Shown here in pieces: positions 1 to 5,873 of a stretch of DNA of 39,104 nt. This DNA comes from a virus, in the IMG/VR virus record IMGVR_UViG_3300046001_005960, positions 1 through 39,104 of that record. One strand, given 5' to 3'. A program made the position numbers and the translations under genes. Numbering within the stretch: the first letter of the stretch is position 1; every line of letters begins with the position of its first letter. The notes below the pieces were generated by a model. That model was not told the origin of the DNA, did no database searches, and saw nothing but the letters and a program-made list of their open reading frames with translations.

Positions 1-345
1 CACCACAGCACACCCACGAACACACAGCACAGCACAGGCACAGCACAGCGCACCCACACACACCCCACACAGGCACAGCACAGGCAACGCACGAAGCACA
101 GGGTGTGCACAGCACAGGCAACGCAACGCAACGCAACGCACAGCACACACCCGCACAGGCAACGCACAGCACACACAGCGAAGCACAGCACAGGCAACGC
201 AGCACAGCACAGCACACCCTTGCCTTGTCTGTGTGTGTGCCTGTGTGCCTGTGCCTGTGTGTGACTCTGTTTACTTATTAACACAGCAAGTGCGTTTGCC
301 TGTGTTTATTGCTGTGTTTCGTGTGTGTGTGCTGTTTTATGAGAA
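1..345. repeat. CA-rich then TG-rich low-complexity region
   Basis: Bases 1 to about 218 are almost free of T and are built from CACA, GCACAG and CCCACA words. From about 220 to 345 the same words appear as their complement (TGTG, GCCTGTG), so the plus strand switches from CA-rich to TG-rich. The two arms could pair imperfectly as a long hairpin or cruciform, and alternating CA/TG can adopt Z-DNA. No convincing gene lies here. It ends in more AT-rich DNA near 265-285 and 335-360. An origin or packaging region is possible because the replication arm begins to the right and, if the genome is circular, the small terminase gene lies to the left; that is inference. Confidence 0.85.
78..201 (+). 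repeat. Four iteron-like 14-bp direct repeats
   Basis: GCACAGGCAACGCA occurs exactly at 78-91, 112-125, 153-166 and 188-201, with start-to-start spacings of 34, 41 and 35 bp. The second copy runs into a tandem array of four ACGCA units (121-140). Such spaced direct repeats resemble iterons bound by replication initiators, but low-complexity DNA can produce repeats by slippage, so the role is inferred. Confidence 0.7.
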
Positions 346-354
346 TTTTAATTA

Positions 355-410
355 GTCACCGTTTCAACGCTTTGTGTAATACTTTGCACAGCGTGCAATA
401 TTATTGGTGA
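355..410 (+). other. Nested inverted repeat, possible RNA structure
   Basis: GTCACC at 355-360 pairs with GGTGAC at 405-410. Inside it, ACGCT-tt-GTG pairs with CACAGCGT around a TAATACTTTG loop. This gives a two-level stem just upstream of the first small gene at 475. It may be a leader RNA structure or an operator; no known family is recognised. Confidence 0.4.
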
Positions 411-474
411 CAAGATGCTCGATATGTGTTCTATCTGTTTTCGCACTGATTCACCCACACACACACACCCACAC

Positions 475-603
475 ATGAAACGCACCCGCACACAGCACAC
501 ACCCGCACCCGCACAGCATCGCACGTTAGCACGCACAGTCTTTGAATCCGTATTATGCGGACTTATCGGCATCGCGTTTGTCTGCCTCTTTTGGTTCGCA
601 TAA
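475..603 (+). CDS. Small single-TM protein
   Basis: A 42-residue ORF beginning ATGAAACGC directly after a CACACA tract, the same arrangement used by the genes at 1362 and 2044. The N-terminal half is basic and rich in Thr, His and Pro, encoded by CA-rich DNA. Residues about 24-42 form one hydrophobic segment (LCGLIGIAFVCLFWFA) ending at the C-terminus, so a small inner-membrane protein is likely. An upstream ATG at 415 in the same frame would add 20 residues, but the CA-tract context favours 475. No family is recognised. The hydrophobic segment and shared start context make it more than a chance ORF, but support is modest. Confidence 0.45.
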   Translation: MKRTRTQHTPAPAQHRTLARTVFESVLCGLIGIAFVCLFWFA

Positions 604-645
604 CACACACACACCCGCACAGCACACACACAGCACACACACCCG
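604..645 (+). promoter_or_regulatory. CA-multimer leader before the GP88-like gene
   Basis: An uninterrupted ACACAC/CCGCACAGC tract fills the gap between the stop at 603 and the start at 655. No Shine-Dalgarno sequence is present. Similar tracts precede or overlap the starts at 475, 1362 and 2044, so this may be an unstructured translation-enhancing leader. That role is inferred. Confidence 0.4.
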
Positions 646-654
646 CATAACATC

Positions 655-1365
655 ATGAAATATATTACCACCGATAACGCAAAGACTAGCAAAGGCGAAT
701 CTTCAGGCGTTTTAACAGGCATCCTTTATTTGGCACCCGCTAACGAATCCGGCAGGAACATTTGTCCGCACGCGAGCGAAGGATGCCGAATTGCGTGCCT
801 TTTTTCTGCAGGCATGGGAGCATTTGATAACGTAAAACAGGCACGCATTGCAAAGACTGAAGCTTTTCATGCTAATCCTCGGCAATTTGTCGAGGATTTG
901 GCGCACGATATTGCAGCACTGATCAGAAAAGCACATCGCGAGGGTTTATCGCCTGCAATTCGTTTAAATGGCACATCGGATTTGCCTTGGGAGAATCTGG
1001 GTGGCGATTTGAAAGTTAACCTCATGAATCGTTTCCCGGATGTGCCTTTTTACGATTACACAAAAAACCCTGCGCGTGCGCGTGCCTATGCAGAGGGGAA
1101 AATGCCTGCAAACTATTCGCTTACCTTTTCGCGCAGCGAATCCAACGAACCAATTGCGCTGCAAATGCTGCAATTGGGTGTTAACGTCGCAGCTGTGTTC
1201 GCTGTTAAAAAAGGCGATGCATTGCCTGAAACGTGGGGCGGTCGCACTGTTATTGATGGCGATTTAAACGACCTGCGTTTTTTGGATCCAAAAAACAGCG
1301 TGGTGGGTTTACGCAGCAAAGGCAAAGCAAAGAAAGACGAATCCGGTTTTGTTATTTACTCATGA
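655..1365 (+). CDS. GP88/DUF7227-like phage protein
   Basis: A 236-residue protein that resembles the phage gene product 88 family. The family hallmarks I recognise are the N-terminal TxxNxKTxKGE-like segment, a cysteine cluster at C37, C44 and C48 (CPHASEGCRIAC), and RLNGTSDLPWE at about 103-113. The function of the family is not established; the clustered cysteines suggest metal or Fe-S binding. The start at 655 follows a CA tract without an SD site. Its stop overlaps the next start as ATGA, so the genes from 655 to 1921 are probably translationally coupled. Family assignment is from memory of conserved motifs and should be confirmed by profile search. Confidence 0.7.
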   Translation: MKYITTDNAKTSKGESSGVLTGILYLAPANESGRNICPHASEGCRIACLFSAGMGAFDNVKQARIAKTEAFHANPRQFVEDLAHDIAALIRKAHREGLSPAIRLNGTSDLPWENLGGDLKVNLMNRFPDVPFYDYTKNPARARAYAEGKMPANYSLTFSRSESNEPIALQMLQLGVNVAAVFAVKKGDALPETWGGRTVIDGDLNDLRFLDPKNSVVGLRSKGKAKKDESGFVIYS

Positions 1366-1616
1366 AACACACCACACACACACCGGGCCCTTGGGTTTTA
1401 CAAAAAACACCCTCGCGAATTGAAGTTAGGCAAGACGCACAGTCTTCGCTTGCGTTCACTTTAGGCGATGAAGCAAATGCGCGCCTAATCGCCTGCGCGC
1501 CTGAATTGCTGCAAATTGCAGAGGATTTTCTGCTTTTGTCTCAATTGCATGATTGGGAAGGCGCAGCAATTGATAATGCGAAAACTGTGCTTTTAAAAGT
1601 AAAAGGAAAAGCATGA
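1362..1616 (+). CDS. HTPGPW-family phage hypothetical protein
   Basis: 84 residues with the N-terminal HTPGPW motif (residues 6-11) and a central NARLIACAPELLQ segment. This combination is typical of a widespread small phage protein family of unknown function, usually found in early gene clusters. The gene starts ATGAAACACACC, so its first codons continue the CA-repeat theme. It overlaps the upstream gene by ATGA and the downstream gene by ATGA, which indicates coupled translation. The length matches the family, about 70-110 residues. Confidence 0.8.
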   Translation: MKHTTHTPGPWVLQKTPSRIEVRQDAQSSLAFTLGDEANARLIACAPELLQIAEDFLLLSQLHDWEGAAIDNAKTVLLKVKGKA

Positions 1617-1921
1617 GCGCACCCACACCCACGCAGGATTTGGAGCGAATCAAATTTGCTTTGATTCATGCTGCAACGCGATTTGATGCGAAAGAAGCAA
1701 AAAAAGCACATCATAACAAATGGGCGTTGCCTCAGTACTTTGCGCGAATAACTGAGATTTGCGCTGATATTGAGAAAGGCGCAAATGTGCGCGATGCTGT
1801 GATTGCAGCATTCAATGGGCGTTTGCTTCGCGATTGTTTAAAACAATTGAATTTGCCTGAATTGAAAGAAGGCGAACACATAAAGCGCAATTGGTTTTAT
1901 GTGCCTGCGTCTGAAAAATAA
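1613..1921 (+). CDS. Hypothetical early phage protein
   Basis: A 102-residue, mostly helical, charged protein with no motif I can name. A basic, His-containing segment (KKAHHNKWALPQYFARI, about 31-47) precedes an acidic helix (CADIEKGANVRDAVIAAF), a layout I have seen in other phage hypothetical proteins. The first codons (SAPTPTQ) are again CA-rich. Coupled to the previous gene through ATGA. A strong intrinsic terminator lies 26 bp after its stop, so it is the last gene of the first early transcript. Confidence 0.7.
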   Translation: MSAPTPTQDLERIKFALIHAATRFDAKEAKKAHHNKWALPQYFARITEICADIEKGANVRDAVIAAFNGRLLRDCLKQLNLPELKEGEHIKRNWFYVPASEK

Positions 1922-1946
1922 ACAAAGCACAGCACAGCACACAGCA

Positions 1947-1975
1947 CCCTGCCCACATTTGGGCAGGGTTTTTTT
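1947..1975 (+). terminator. Rho-independent terminator
   Basis: An 8-bp perfect stem CCCTGCCC / GGGCAGGG with a 6-nt loop (ACATTT), followed by seven T. Ends the 475-1921 early gene group. Confidence 0.92.
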
Positions 1976-1980
1976 GAACG

Positions 1981-2036
1981 TGCACACAGCACACCCACAC
2001 ACCCACACAGCACAGCACAGCATTCACACACACCCG
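1981..2036 (+). promoter_or_regulatory. CA-multimer leader before gene 2044
   Basis: CACAC/CCCACA/GCACAG words fill the space between the terminator and the start at 2044 and continue into the coding sequence. No SD-like sequence is visible. A promoter must lie between the terminator and 2044 if the gene is expressed separately, but I cannot point to clear -35/-10 boxes in this tract. Confidence 0.35.
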
Positions 2037-2043
2037 TAACAGC

Positions 2044-2271
2044 ATGAAACACAGCACACACACCCACACACACCCACACCCGCAAATTGACACCCCAATT
2101 GATCGCCTTGCCTTGGCTCTTTTTTTGGCAATTTCAGCACCCACGCAGGAAAAGAGCGATCAGGCGTTAGCGTTGGCTAATGAATTTGGGCAGGATTTGG
2201 CACCCTCTGCGATTCGCGAGGCTAAGAAAAAGGCGAAGCTTTTATATATTCACTCACTGGCAAGCACATAA
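2044..2271 (+). CDS. Small early phage protein with CA-encoded N-terminus
   Basis: 75 residues. The first 14 residues (MKHSTHTHTHPHPQ) are encoded by CA repeats and are probably disordered. The rest, DRLALALFLAISAPTQEKSDQALALANEFG and onward, is a helical hairpin-like segment resembling other small phage hypothetical proteins with an ALxLAxxAPTxxxSxQAxxLA pattern. Function unknown. It is a single-gene unit between two intrinsic terminators (1947-1975 and 2311-2342). The repeat-encoded N-terminus could vary in length between relatives. Confidence 0.6.
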   Translation: MKHSTHTHTHPHPQIDTPIDRLALALFLAISAPTQEKSDQALALANEFGQDLAPSAIREAKKKAKLLYIHSLAST

Positions 2272-2310
2272 GCTAGCACATAAGGAACAAAACAACTTAA
2301 GACACCCTTA

Positions 2311-2342
2311 AAACCTGCCTTGAATAAAAGGCGGGTTTTTTT
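2311..2342 (+). terminator. Rho-independent terminator
   Basis: AAACCTGCCTT pairs with AAGGCGGGTTT (one G-T wobble) around a GAATAA loop, with a run of T to 2342. It lies just upstream of the translocase start at 2356, which argues against starting that gene at the TTG at 2320 inside the stem. Confidence 0.88.
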
Positions 2343-2355
2343 GGTGCGAATATTT

Positions 2356-3693
2356 ATGCACACACAAAACCGTTTAGACAAATTAACGGGGGCACTTGCT
2401 TTGCTTGGTGTCCCCTGCGTTGGCGTTGGCGTAACAGAGGGTGCAAACGTCACCCGATTTGAGTTGCAACCTAGCACAGGCTTTCAACTTGAAAAGTTGC
2501 TGCGCGTGGAGCGCAGCGTTGCCTTTTCCCTTGGAGTTTCATCGGTGCGAATAGTTGCGCCGATACCCGACACGTCACTTGTTGGCATAGAGGTGCCACA
2601 AAAGGAGCGCATAAAGGTGCCTTTAGCGGACGTTATGGCAGGGGAAAGTTACAGGGGGGGTGGGGGTGCCTTGCCTTTTTGCCTAGGTGCGCGAATAGGG
2701 GGGGCTTTTCAGGTTGCGGACGTTGCAGAGTTTCCGCATTTGCTGATTGCGGGGGCAACAGGCACAGGAAAAAGCGTTTGCCTTAATTCGCTGATACTTT
2801 CCCTAGTTTGTGGCAGGACGCCTGCACAGTTGCGGCTGGTGCTGATTGACCCCAAGAAAGTGGAGTTTGCGGCCTATGCAAGCCTGCCTCATTTGTTGGT
2901 GCCAGTCATAAAGGACGTGCATAAGGTGCCTTCTTTGCTGAATTGGTTAGTCACTGAAATGCAAAAGCGTTACGACGCATTTGTAATTTCCAAGAGCAGA
3001 AGCATAATTTCCCATAACGAAAAAATAGGGGGGGGTGAAAAGTTGCCGTATATTGTCGTAATTATCGACGAACTTGCTGACCTTATGCTGGCACACAAAA
3101 AGGAGATCGAGGAAAGCATATCACGGCTTGCTTCCTTGGCTCGTGCGGCTGGGATTCACCTCGTATTTGCTACGCAGCGTCCGTCTGTTGGTGTGGTTAC
3201 AGGCGTCATAAAGGCCAACTTCCCTGTACGCATTGCGTTTCGGTGTGCTTCACAGGTCGATGCACGCACCATTTTAGATCGTAAAGGAGCAGAAACGCTG
3301 GCAGGCAAAGGCGATTTTCTATTTCAAGATGGGAGGGGGGGTGACATTTTACGGCTGCAAGGGGCATTTGTCAGTGATGCAGAGGTGGAAAGCATGGTTG
3401 CCAGCGTTTCAACGGTTGCACCCGTCTTCAGCAAGGGGGCAGAAAAGGCTATTGCGTGCGATTTAAGCCAATCGGACAGCAAAGGTGACACAACACCCGT
3501 ATGGTACGATTTGAGTGAAGTTAGGTATGTTATGCGTGAATACGGCTACGCATCTACTGAACTACTTCGCAAAGCGTGCAAATATCCCCTTGAGGTTTCG
3601 CAAGCCTGCATAGATGAAATGACGAGGCGGGGCATAATTGCAGAGGGTGAACCCCTCGCAGCTCGGCAAGTATTACTTAACCTGAACTTCTAA
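2356..3693 (+). CDS. Soluble FtsK/SpoIIIE-type DNA translocase
   Basis: 445 residues from the ATG at 2356. The motor carries Walker A GATGTGKS at about 133-140 and a Walker B strand VVIIDELADL at about 234-243, with FtsK family signatures such as LVLIDPKKVEF and FATQRPSVGVVTGVIKANFP. The C-terminus (about 390-432) resembles the winged-helix gamma domain that reads polar sequences in FtsK. There is no N-terminal membrane domain, so it is cytosolic, unlike host FtsK. The likely role is ATP-driven movement along phage or host DNA, for example resolving concatemers, assisting recombination or clearing proteins; the exact role is unknown. The gene contains several unusual runs of G. It is followed 1 bp later by a Cro-like regulator. 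Confidence 0.9.
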   Translation: MHTQNRLDKLTGALALLGVPCVGVGVTEGANVTRFELQPSTGFQLEKLLRVERSVAFSLGVSSVRIVAPIPDTSLVGIEVPQKERIKVPLADVMAGESYRGGGGALPFCLGARIGGAFQVADVAEFPHLLIAGATGTGKSVCLNSLILSLVCGRTPAQLRLVLIDPKKVEFAAYASLPHLLVPVIKDVHKVPSLLNWLVTEMQKRYDAFVISKSRSIISHNEKIGGGEKLPYIVVIIDELADLMLAHKKEIEESISRLASLARAAGIHLVFATQRPSVGVVTGVIKANFPVRIAFRCASQVDARTILDRKGAETLAGKGDFLFQDGRGGDILRLQGAFVSDAEVESMVASVSTVAPVFSKGAEKAIACDLSQSDSKGDTTPVWYDLSEVRYVMREYGYASTELLRKACKYPLEVSQACIDEMTRRGIIAEGEPLAARQVLLNLNF

Positions 3694-3694
3694 A

Positions 3695-3949
3695 ATGGAA
3701 AACTATAACAAAACACTGCCCCAAAGCGCACTTGAGTTTGGGCAATCACTACGCACTTACCGCAAAACTGCCAAACTATCACAGCAAAAAGCTGCTGATT
3801 TGCTGGGTGTTAGTCCACGTTTTCTGTGGAACGTGGAAATGGGTGATGCCAAGTTGCCGTCGCATGGTGACATACTCACCAAGGAATTAGCAGTTGAAAA
3901 GCTACTGAAGGCAGTCAGTGACAAGCAAAACGAATCACCCCTTAAATGA
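3695..3949 (+). CDS. XRE/Cro-like helix-turn-helix protein
   Basis: 84 residues with a helix-turn-helix at about 25-55: SLRTYRKTAKLSQQKAADLLGV then SPRFLWNVEMGDAKLP. This matches Cro/C1-type DNA-binding domains, with the QxxxAxxLGVS core. It is probably a transcriptional regulator of the early region, as no other repressor is evident. It starts 1 nt after the translocase stop and overlaps the next gene by ATGA, so the three genes form one operon. No integrase is present, so this need not mean lysogeny. Confidence 0.8.
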   Translation: MENYNKTLPQSALEFGQSLRTYRKTAKLSQQKAADLLGVSPRFLWNVEMGDAKLPSHGDILTKELAVEKLLKAVSDKQNESPLK

Positions 3950-4215
3950 GCCTCAAACGTACTCCACTGCGTAGAATATCCGACAAGCGTGCTATTGAGC
4001 TACGCATTTACAGCAAAAAGCGCAAAGACTACCTTGAGAAAAACCCCACCTGCGAGTGTTGCCATGTCAGGCCAGCGCAAGACATACACCACCGAGCCAA
4101 ACGGACAGGGGGCAACTTTTTGAAAGAAGAAACGTGGATGGGGGTTTGTCGCCACTGCCACGAGTGGATACACAACCACGCCACGATAGCACGGGCACAA
4201 GGCTACTTGATTTAA
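3946..4215 (+). CDS. HNH-like nuclease-fold protein
   Basis: 89 residues. A basic N-terminus (KRTPLRRISDKRA) is followed by C36-x2-C39, an IHHR segment (H48, H49), an Asn at about 57, and C68-x2-C71-H72 with H76. This is the layout of small HNH (beta-beta-alpha-metal) proteins with zinc-binding cysteines. Short phage HNH proteins act as nicking or cleaving enzymes in packaging or recombination, or as inactive DNA binders. Coupled to the XRE gene by ATGA and followed by a strong terminator. Confidence 0.72.
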   Translation: MSLKRTPLRRISDKRAIELRIYSKKRKDYLEKNPTCECCHVRPAQDIHHRAKRTGGNFLKEETWMGVCRHCHEWIHNHATIARAQGYLI

Positions 4216-4227
4216 CCAACACCCCAC

Positions 4228-4262
4228 AAAAAACCCCCACTTTTAACGGTGGGGGTTTTTTT
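4228..4262. terminator. Bidirectional intrinsic terminator
   Basis: A 13-bp perfect stem AAAAAACCCCCAC / GTGGGGGTTTTTT with an 8-nt loop. It carries a T run on the plus strand and, by symmetry, a T run on the minus strand. It separates the plus-strand HNH gene from the converging Dps-like gene. Confidence 0.93.
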
Positions 4263-4265
4263 GCG

Positions 4266-4673
4266 TTACGCCTTGATGCGTTGCTTGAGTTTGTATTGGC
4301 GGGCTTCGCTCTTGTCGCATAAGTCAGCCAACAGGTTTGCTGTGCCTAGGGTTGACCCCGGGGTGTAAGTTTTGCACCACACGCAAATGCTTTCTTCCAT
4401 GCTTTGCAGCGTGGAGAACATTTCATCACAGGACATAGTTTCGGCTGAAAAGGCATTTGCCCGTTCAGCCGCTTGGTTTGTAATATCACGAAGGTCGATA
4501 GGCTTGTTAGAACCGATTGTGCGTTCAACTAAGCTATCATACGCTTCCTCATAAGTGGCATAAAGGCCGCCAAGAAATTCGTGGTCTGCAAAGAACGAGT
4601 AGCCCTTAGCAAAGTTGTGGAAATTATGTGCCGTGAATTGAGCACACCGGAAAGTGATAATGAGTTCGTTCAT
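4266..4673 (-). CDS. Dps/ferritin-like protein
   Basis: 135 residues from the ATG at 4673. The segment TAHNFHNFAKGYSFFADHEF followed by YEEAYDSLVERTIG matches the Dps pattern. Aligned to the E. coli Dps ferroxidase ligands (H51, H63, D67, D78, E82), H19, H31, D46 and E50 fall at exactly the right spacings, but the D67 position is Gly35, so iron oxidation may be altered. Dps proteins bind iron and DNA and protect against peroxide. The protein may also fall in a phage ferritin-like family such as DUF5856. An in-frame upstream ATG (4724) would add 17 residues, but the Dps homology begins at 4673. It is transcribed against the neighbouring early genes. Confidence 0.72.
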   Translation of the reverse strand: MNELIITFRCAQFTAHNFHNFAKGYSFFADHEFLGGLYATYEEAYDSLVERTIGSNKPIDLRDITNQAAERANAFSAETMSCDEMFSTLQSMEESICVWCKTYTPGSTLGTANLLADLCDKSEARQYKLKQRIKA

Positions 4674-4726
4674 AATTGCCGAATAAACGTACAAATACTT
4701 TCGGCGCAAACTTAAATTGTGCAACC

Positions 4727-4767
4727 GTCCAATTGCAGGTTGAGTGTGCGTCCAATTGCAACCTGTA
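4727..4767. promoter_or_regulatory. Repeated GTCCAATTGCA operator-like sites
   Basis: GTCCAATTGCA occurs at 4727-4737 and 4750-4760, 23 bp apart, about two helical turns. The bases that follow form an inverted pair (CAGGTTG and CAACCTG). The sites lie just upstream of the Dps-like gene on the minus strand, so they are candidate regulator binding sites for it, possibly for the XRE protein. Confidence 0.45.
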
Positions 4768-4820
4768 ACAAAAACTAGGCTAAGTTTATGACAATAGCTT
4801 CACCGCCGCCACCTCACACT

Positions 4821-5042
4821 TTACCCCAATGCCCCACAAACGCTGTCCTGTGCGTTTTGCGGGCCACAACTGCGCTGTTGCGTGTCTTGCGCTCCACCAA
4901 TGCCAACAGCCGTGCCATTGTCACAGGCCCAGCTTGTAAATCCAGCAAAGGTGCATTTTCCAATTTGGCATTGGTAGGGGGGGGTATCAAATTGCTGCTG
5001 TGTGCCGTAGTCTGGCTCAGTTTGGTCGTATTCGTTACGCAT
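4821..5042 (-). CDS. Small Cys-containing hypothetical protein
   Basis: A 73-residue ORF, acidic at the N-terminus (RNEYDQTEPDYGTQQQ), then with spaced cysteines (QCQIGKC, WACDNG, RSCGPQNAQDSVCG) and two glycine-rich turns. No family is recognised. The hydrophilic composition and spaced cysteines look more protein-like than the overlapping plus-strand frame at 4788-5063. It points in the same direction as the Dps-like gene, and the repeated operator-like sites lie between the two. Coding status is uncertain. Confidence 0.4.
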   Translation of the reverse strand: MRNEYDQTEPDYGTQQQFDTPPYQCQIGKCTFAGFTSWACDNGTAVGIGGAQDTQQRSCGPQNAQDSVCGALG

Positions 5043-5451
5043 GGTATAGTTTGCTTAAAGTAAGCATAAGGTAAGTTAAAGCCTGCTTTGGTAGGTATAG
5101 CCTGTGTGGAGTGAGTGAGCAGAGCACAATGCCCCCTATCCCCAGAGGATAGGAGGTGGAAGGAACAGCCCGTTTGTGTCGGTCGTTTCGCATCGCTACC
5201 AAGGTTCTTTGTCGCGGGTGGTATGACTGGTTTTTCCGCTACCTTGGCAAAGCCCCGAATGTTGAGTGCTAGTCAAATTCGCGTCATTTGCTGCCACGCT
5301 TCAGGAGTTGCACCTCTAGCCGTGGCACCGTTCTCTCTCGTGCCGTACTAGAGCAGGAGCAGTATTCGCAGGGGTTATCACGGGCTGCGGGCCTCGTATC
5401 CTCTTCTCTTAGGATGAGCCAGCAAAAGATGCTTTCTGCTATCTGTGCAAG

Positions 5452-5486
5452 TAAAAAGAAAACCCCCGCTGTTTAAGGCGAGGGCT
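5452..5486 (-). terminator. Minus-strand intrinsic terminator
   Basis: Read on the minus strand, CCCTCGC pairs with GCGGGGG (one wobble) around a CTTAAACA loop, followed by TTTTCTTTTT. No ORF lies between it and the terminator at 5553-5589, so it may end a short RNA of roughly 70-100 nt. Confidence 0.65.
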
Positions 5487-5552
5487 TTCAATAGAAGAGG
5501 ACACGATGGATTAGCGTTTGTTTGATGGTAATTCTACAAACAAGGCACAAGC

Positions 5553-5589
5553 AAAAAAAGTGGCACCACCGTAAAAGGGTGATGCCACT
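5553..5589 (-). terminator. Minus-strand intrinsic terminator
   Basis: On the minus strand, AGTGGCATCACC pairs with GGTGGTGCCACT (one G-U wobble, 12 bp) around a 7-nt loop, followed by seven T. On the plus strand the wobble becomes a C-A mismatch, so it is oriented for minus-strand transcription. No confident minus-strand gene lies just upstream of it. Confidence 0.82.
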
Positions 5590-5756
5590 TAATCCAGCTT
5601 TTCACACACAAACGACCCGCAAAGAACATTTGTTGTGCAGTGCATCTCTGCACTAGCCGTAAAAACACATGGTAATTTACGTTCGGTTACGCAACACCCG
5701 AAAGTCTTTTAGATTTTAAGCAGCAAGAGCTGGTGACACTTACACAAAGACATAAA

Positions 5757-5793
5757 GTTATTAACAGAATAAGTTGGACACGCAGTTAATAAC
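5757..5793. promoter_or_regulatory. GTTAWTAAC dyad, candidate operator
   Basis: GTTATTAAC (5757-5765) and GTTAATAAC (5785-5793) are exact reverse complements of each other, and each is itself a near-palindrome. Their centres are 28 bp apart, about 80 bp upstream of the first replication-operon gene at 5874. The arrangement suggests a repressor or activator operator for the 5874-11661 operon. Confidence 0.5.
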
Positions 5794-5873
5794 CTTCCAT
5801 CAGCTTTTACATCGAGTTGAACGTCATCCAGCCGTTCAGCGACAGTGAAACAAATCCTGCAAAATAAATTAAC

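Larger units (their letters stand above)
5043..5873. other. Non-coding structured region
   Basis: About 830 bp without a convincing protein gene; the overlapping short ORFs look random. It holds several inverted repeats: CCTATCC / GGATAGG at 5135-5153; CCAAGGT / ACCTTGG spanning about 5200-5248; TGCCACG / CGTGGCA with an inner stem at about 5291-5326; and GTGCAG / CTGCAC at about 5636-5652. Two minus-strand intrinsic terminators lie at 5452-5486 and 5553-5589. I checked for tRNA-like T-arms and found none convincing. The region may encode one or more non-coding RNAs or a regulatory or origin element. Confidence 0.5.

Noticed and set aside
1-240. CRISPR array
   Set aside because: Repeats are short and the intervening sequence is the same low-complexity CA material, with no unique spacers and no cas genes.
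348-722. Minus-strand ORF with many Cys and Val
   Set aside because: It arises from reading the CA tracts in reverse (TGT/GTG codons) and overlaps the 475 and 655 genes.
1812-2144. Minus-strand ORFs full of Cys/Val/Trp
   Set aside because: Same low-complexity artefact, across a plus-strand terminator and two plus genes.
2320-2355. TTG start for the FtsK-like protein
   Set aside because: The TTG lies in the stem of the 2311-2342 terminator; the ATG at 2356 is clean and adequate.
4788-5063. Plus-strand 91-residue ORF
   Set aside because: Composition is random-looking (poly-Pro start, scattered Cys/Val) and it overlaps a more protein-like minus-strand frame.
5290-5330. tRNA-like fold in the non-coding block
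   Set aside because: The TGCCACG/CGTGGCA stem encloses too short a segment, and no T-arm or anticodon arm fits.
5115-5476. Short plus-strand ORFs in the hairpin-rich block
   Set aside because: They run across several inverted repeats, lack coding-like composition and overlap one another.
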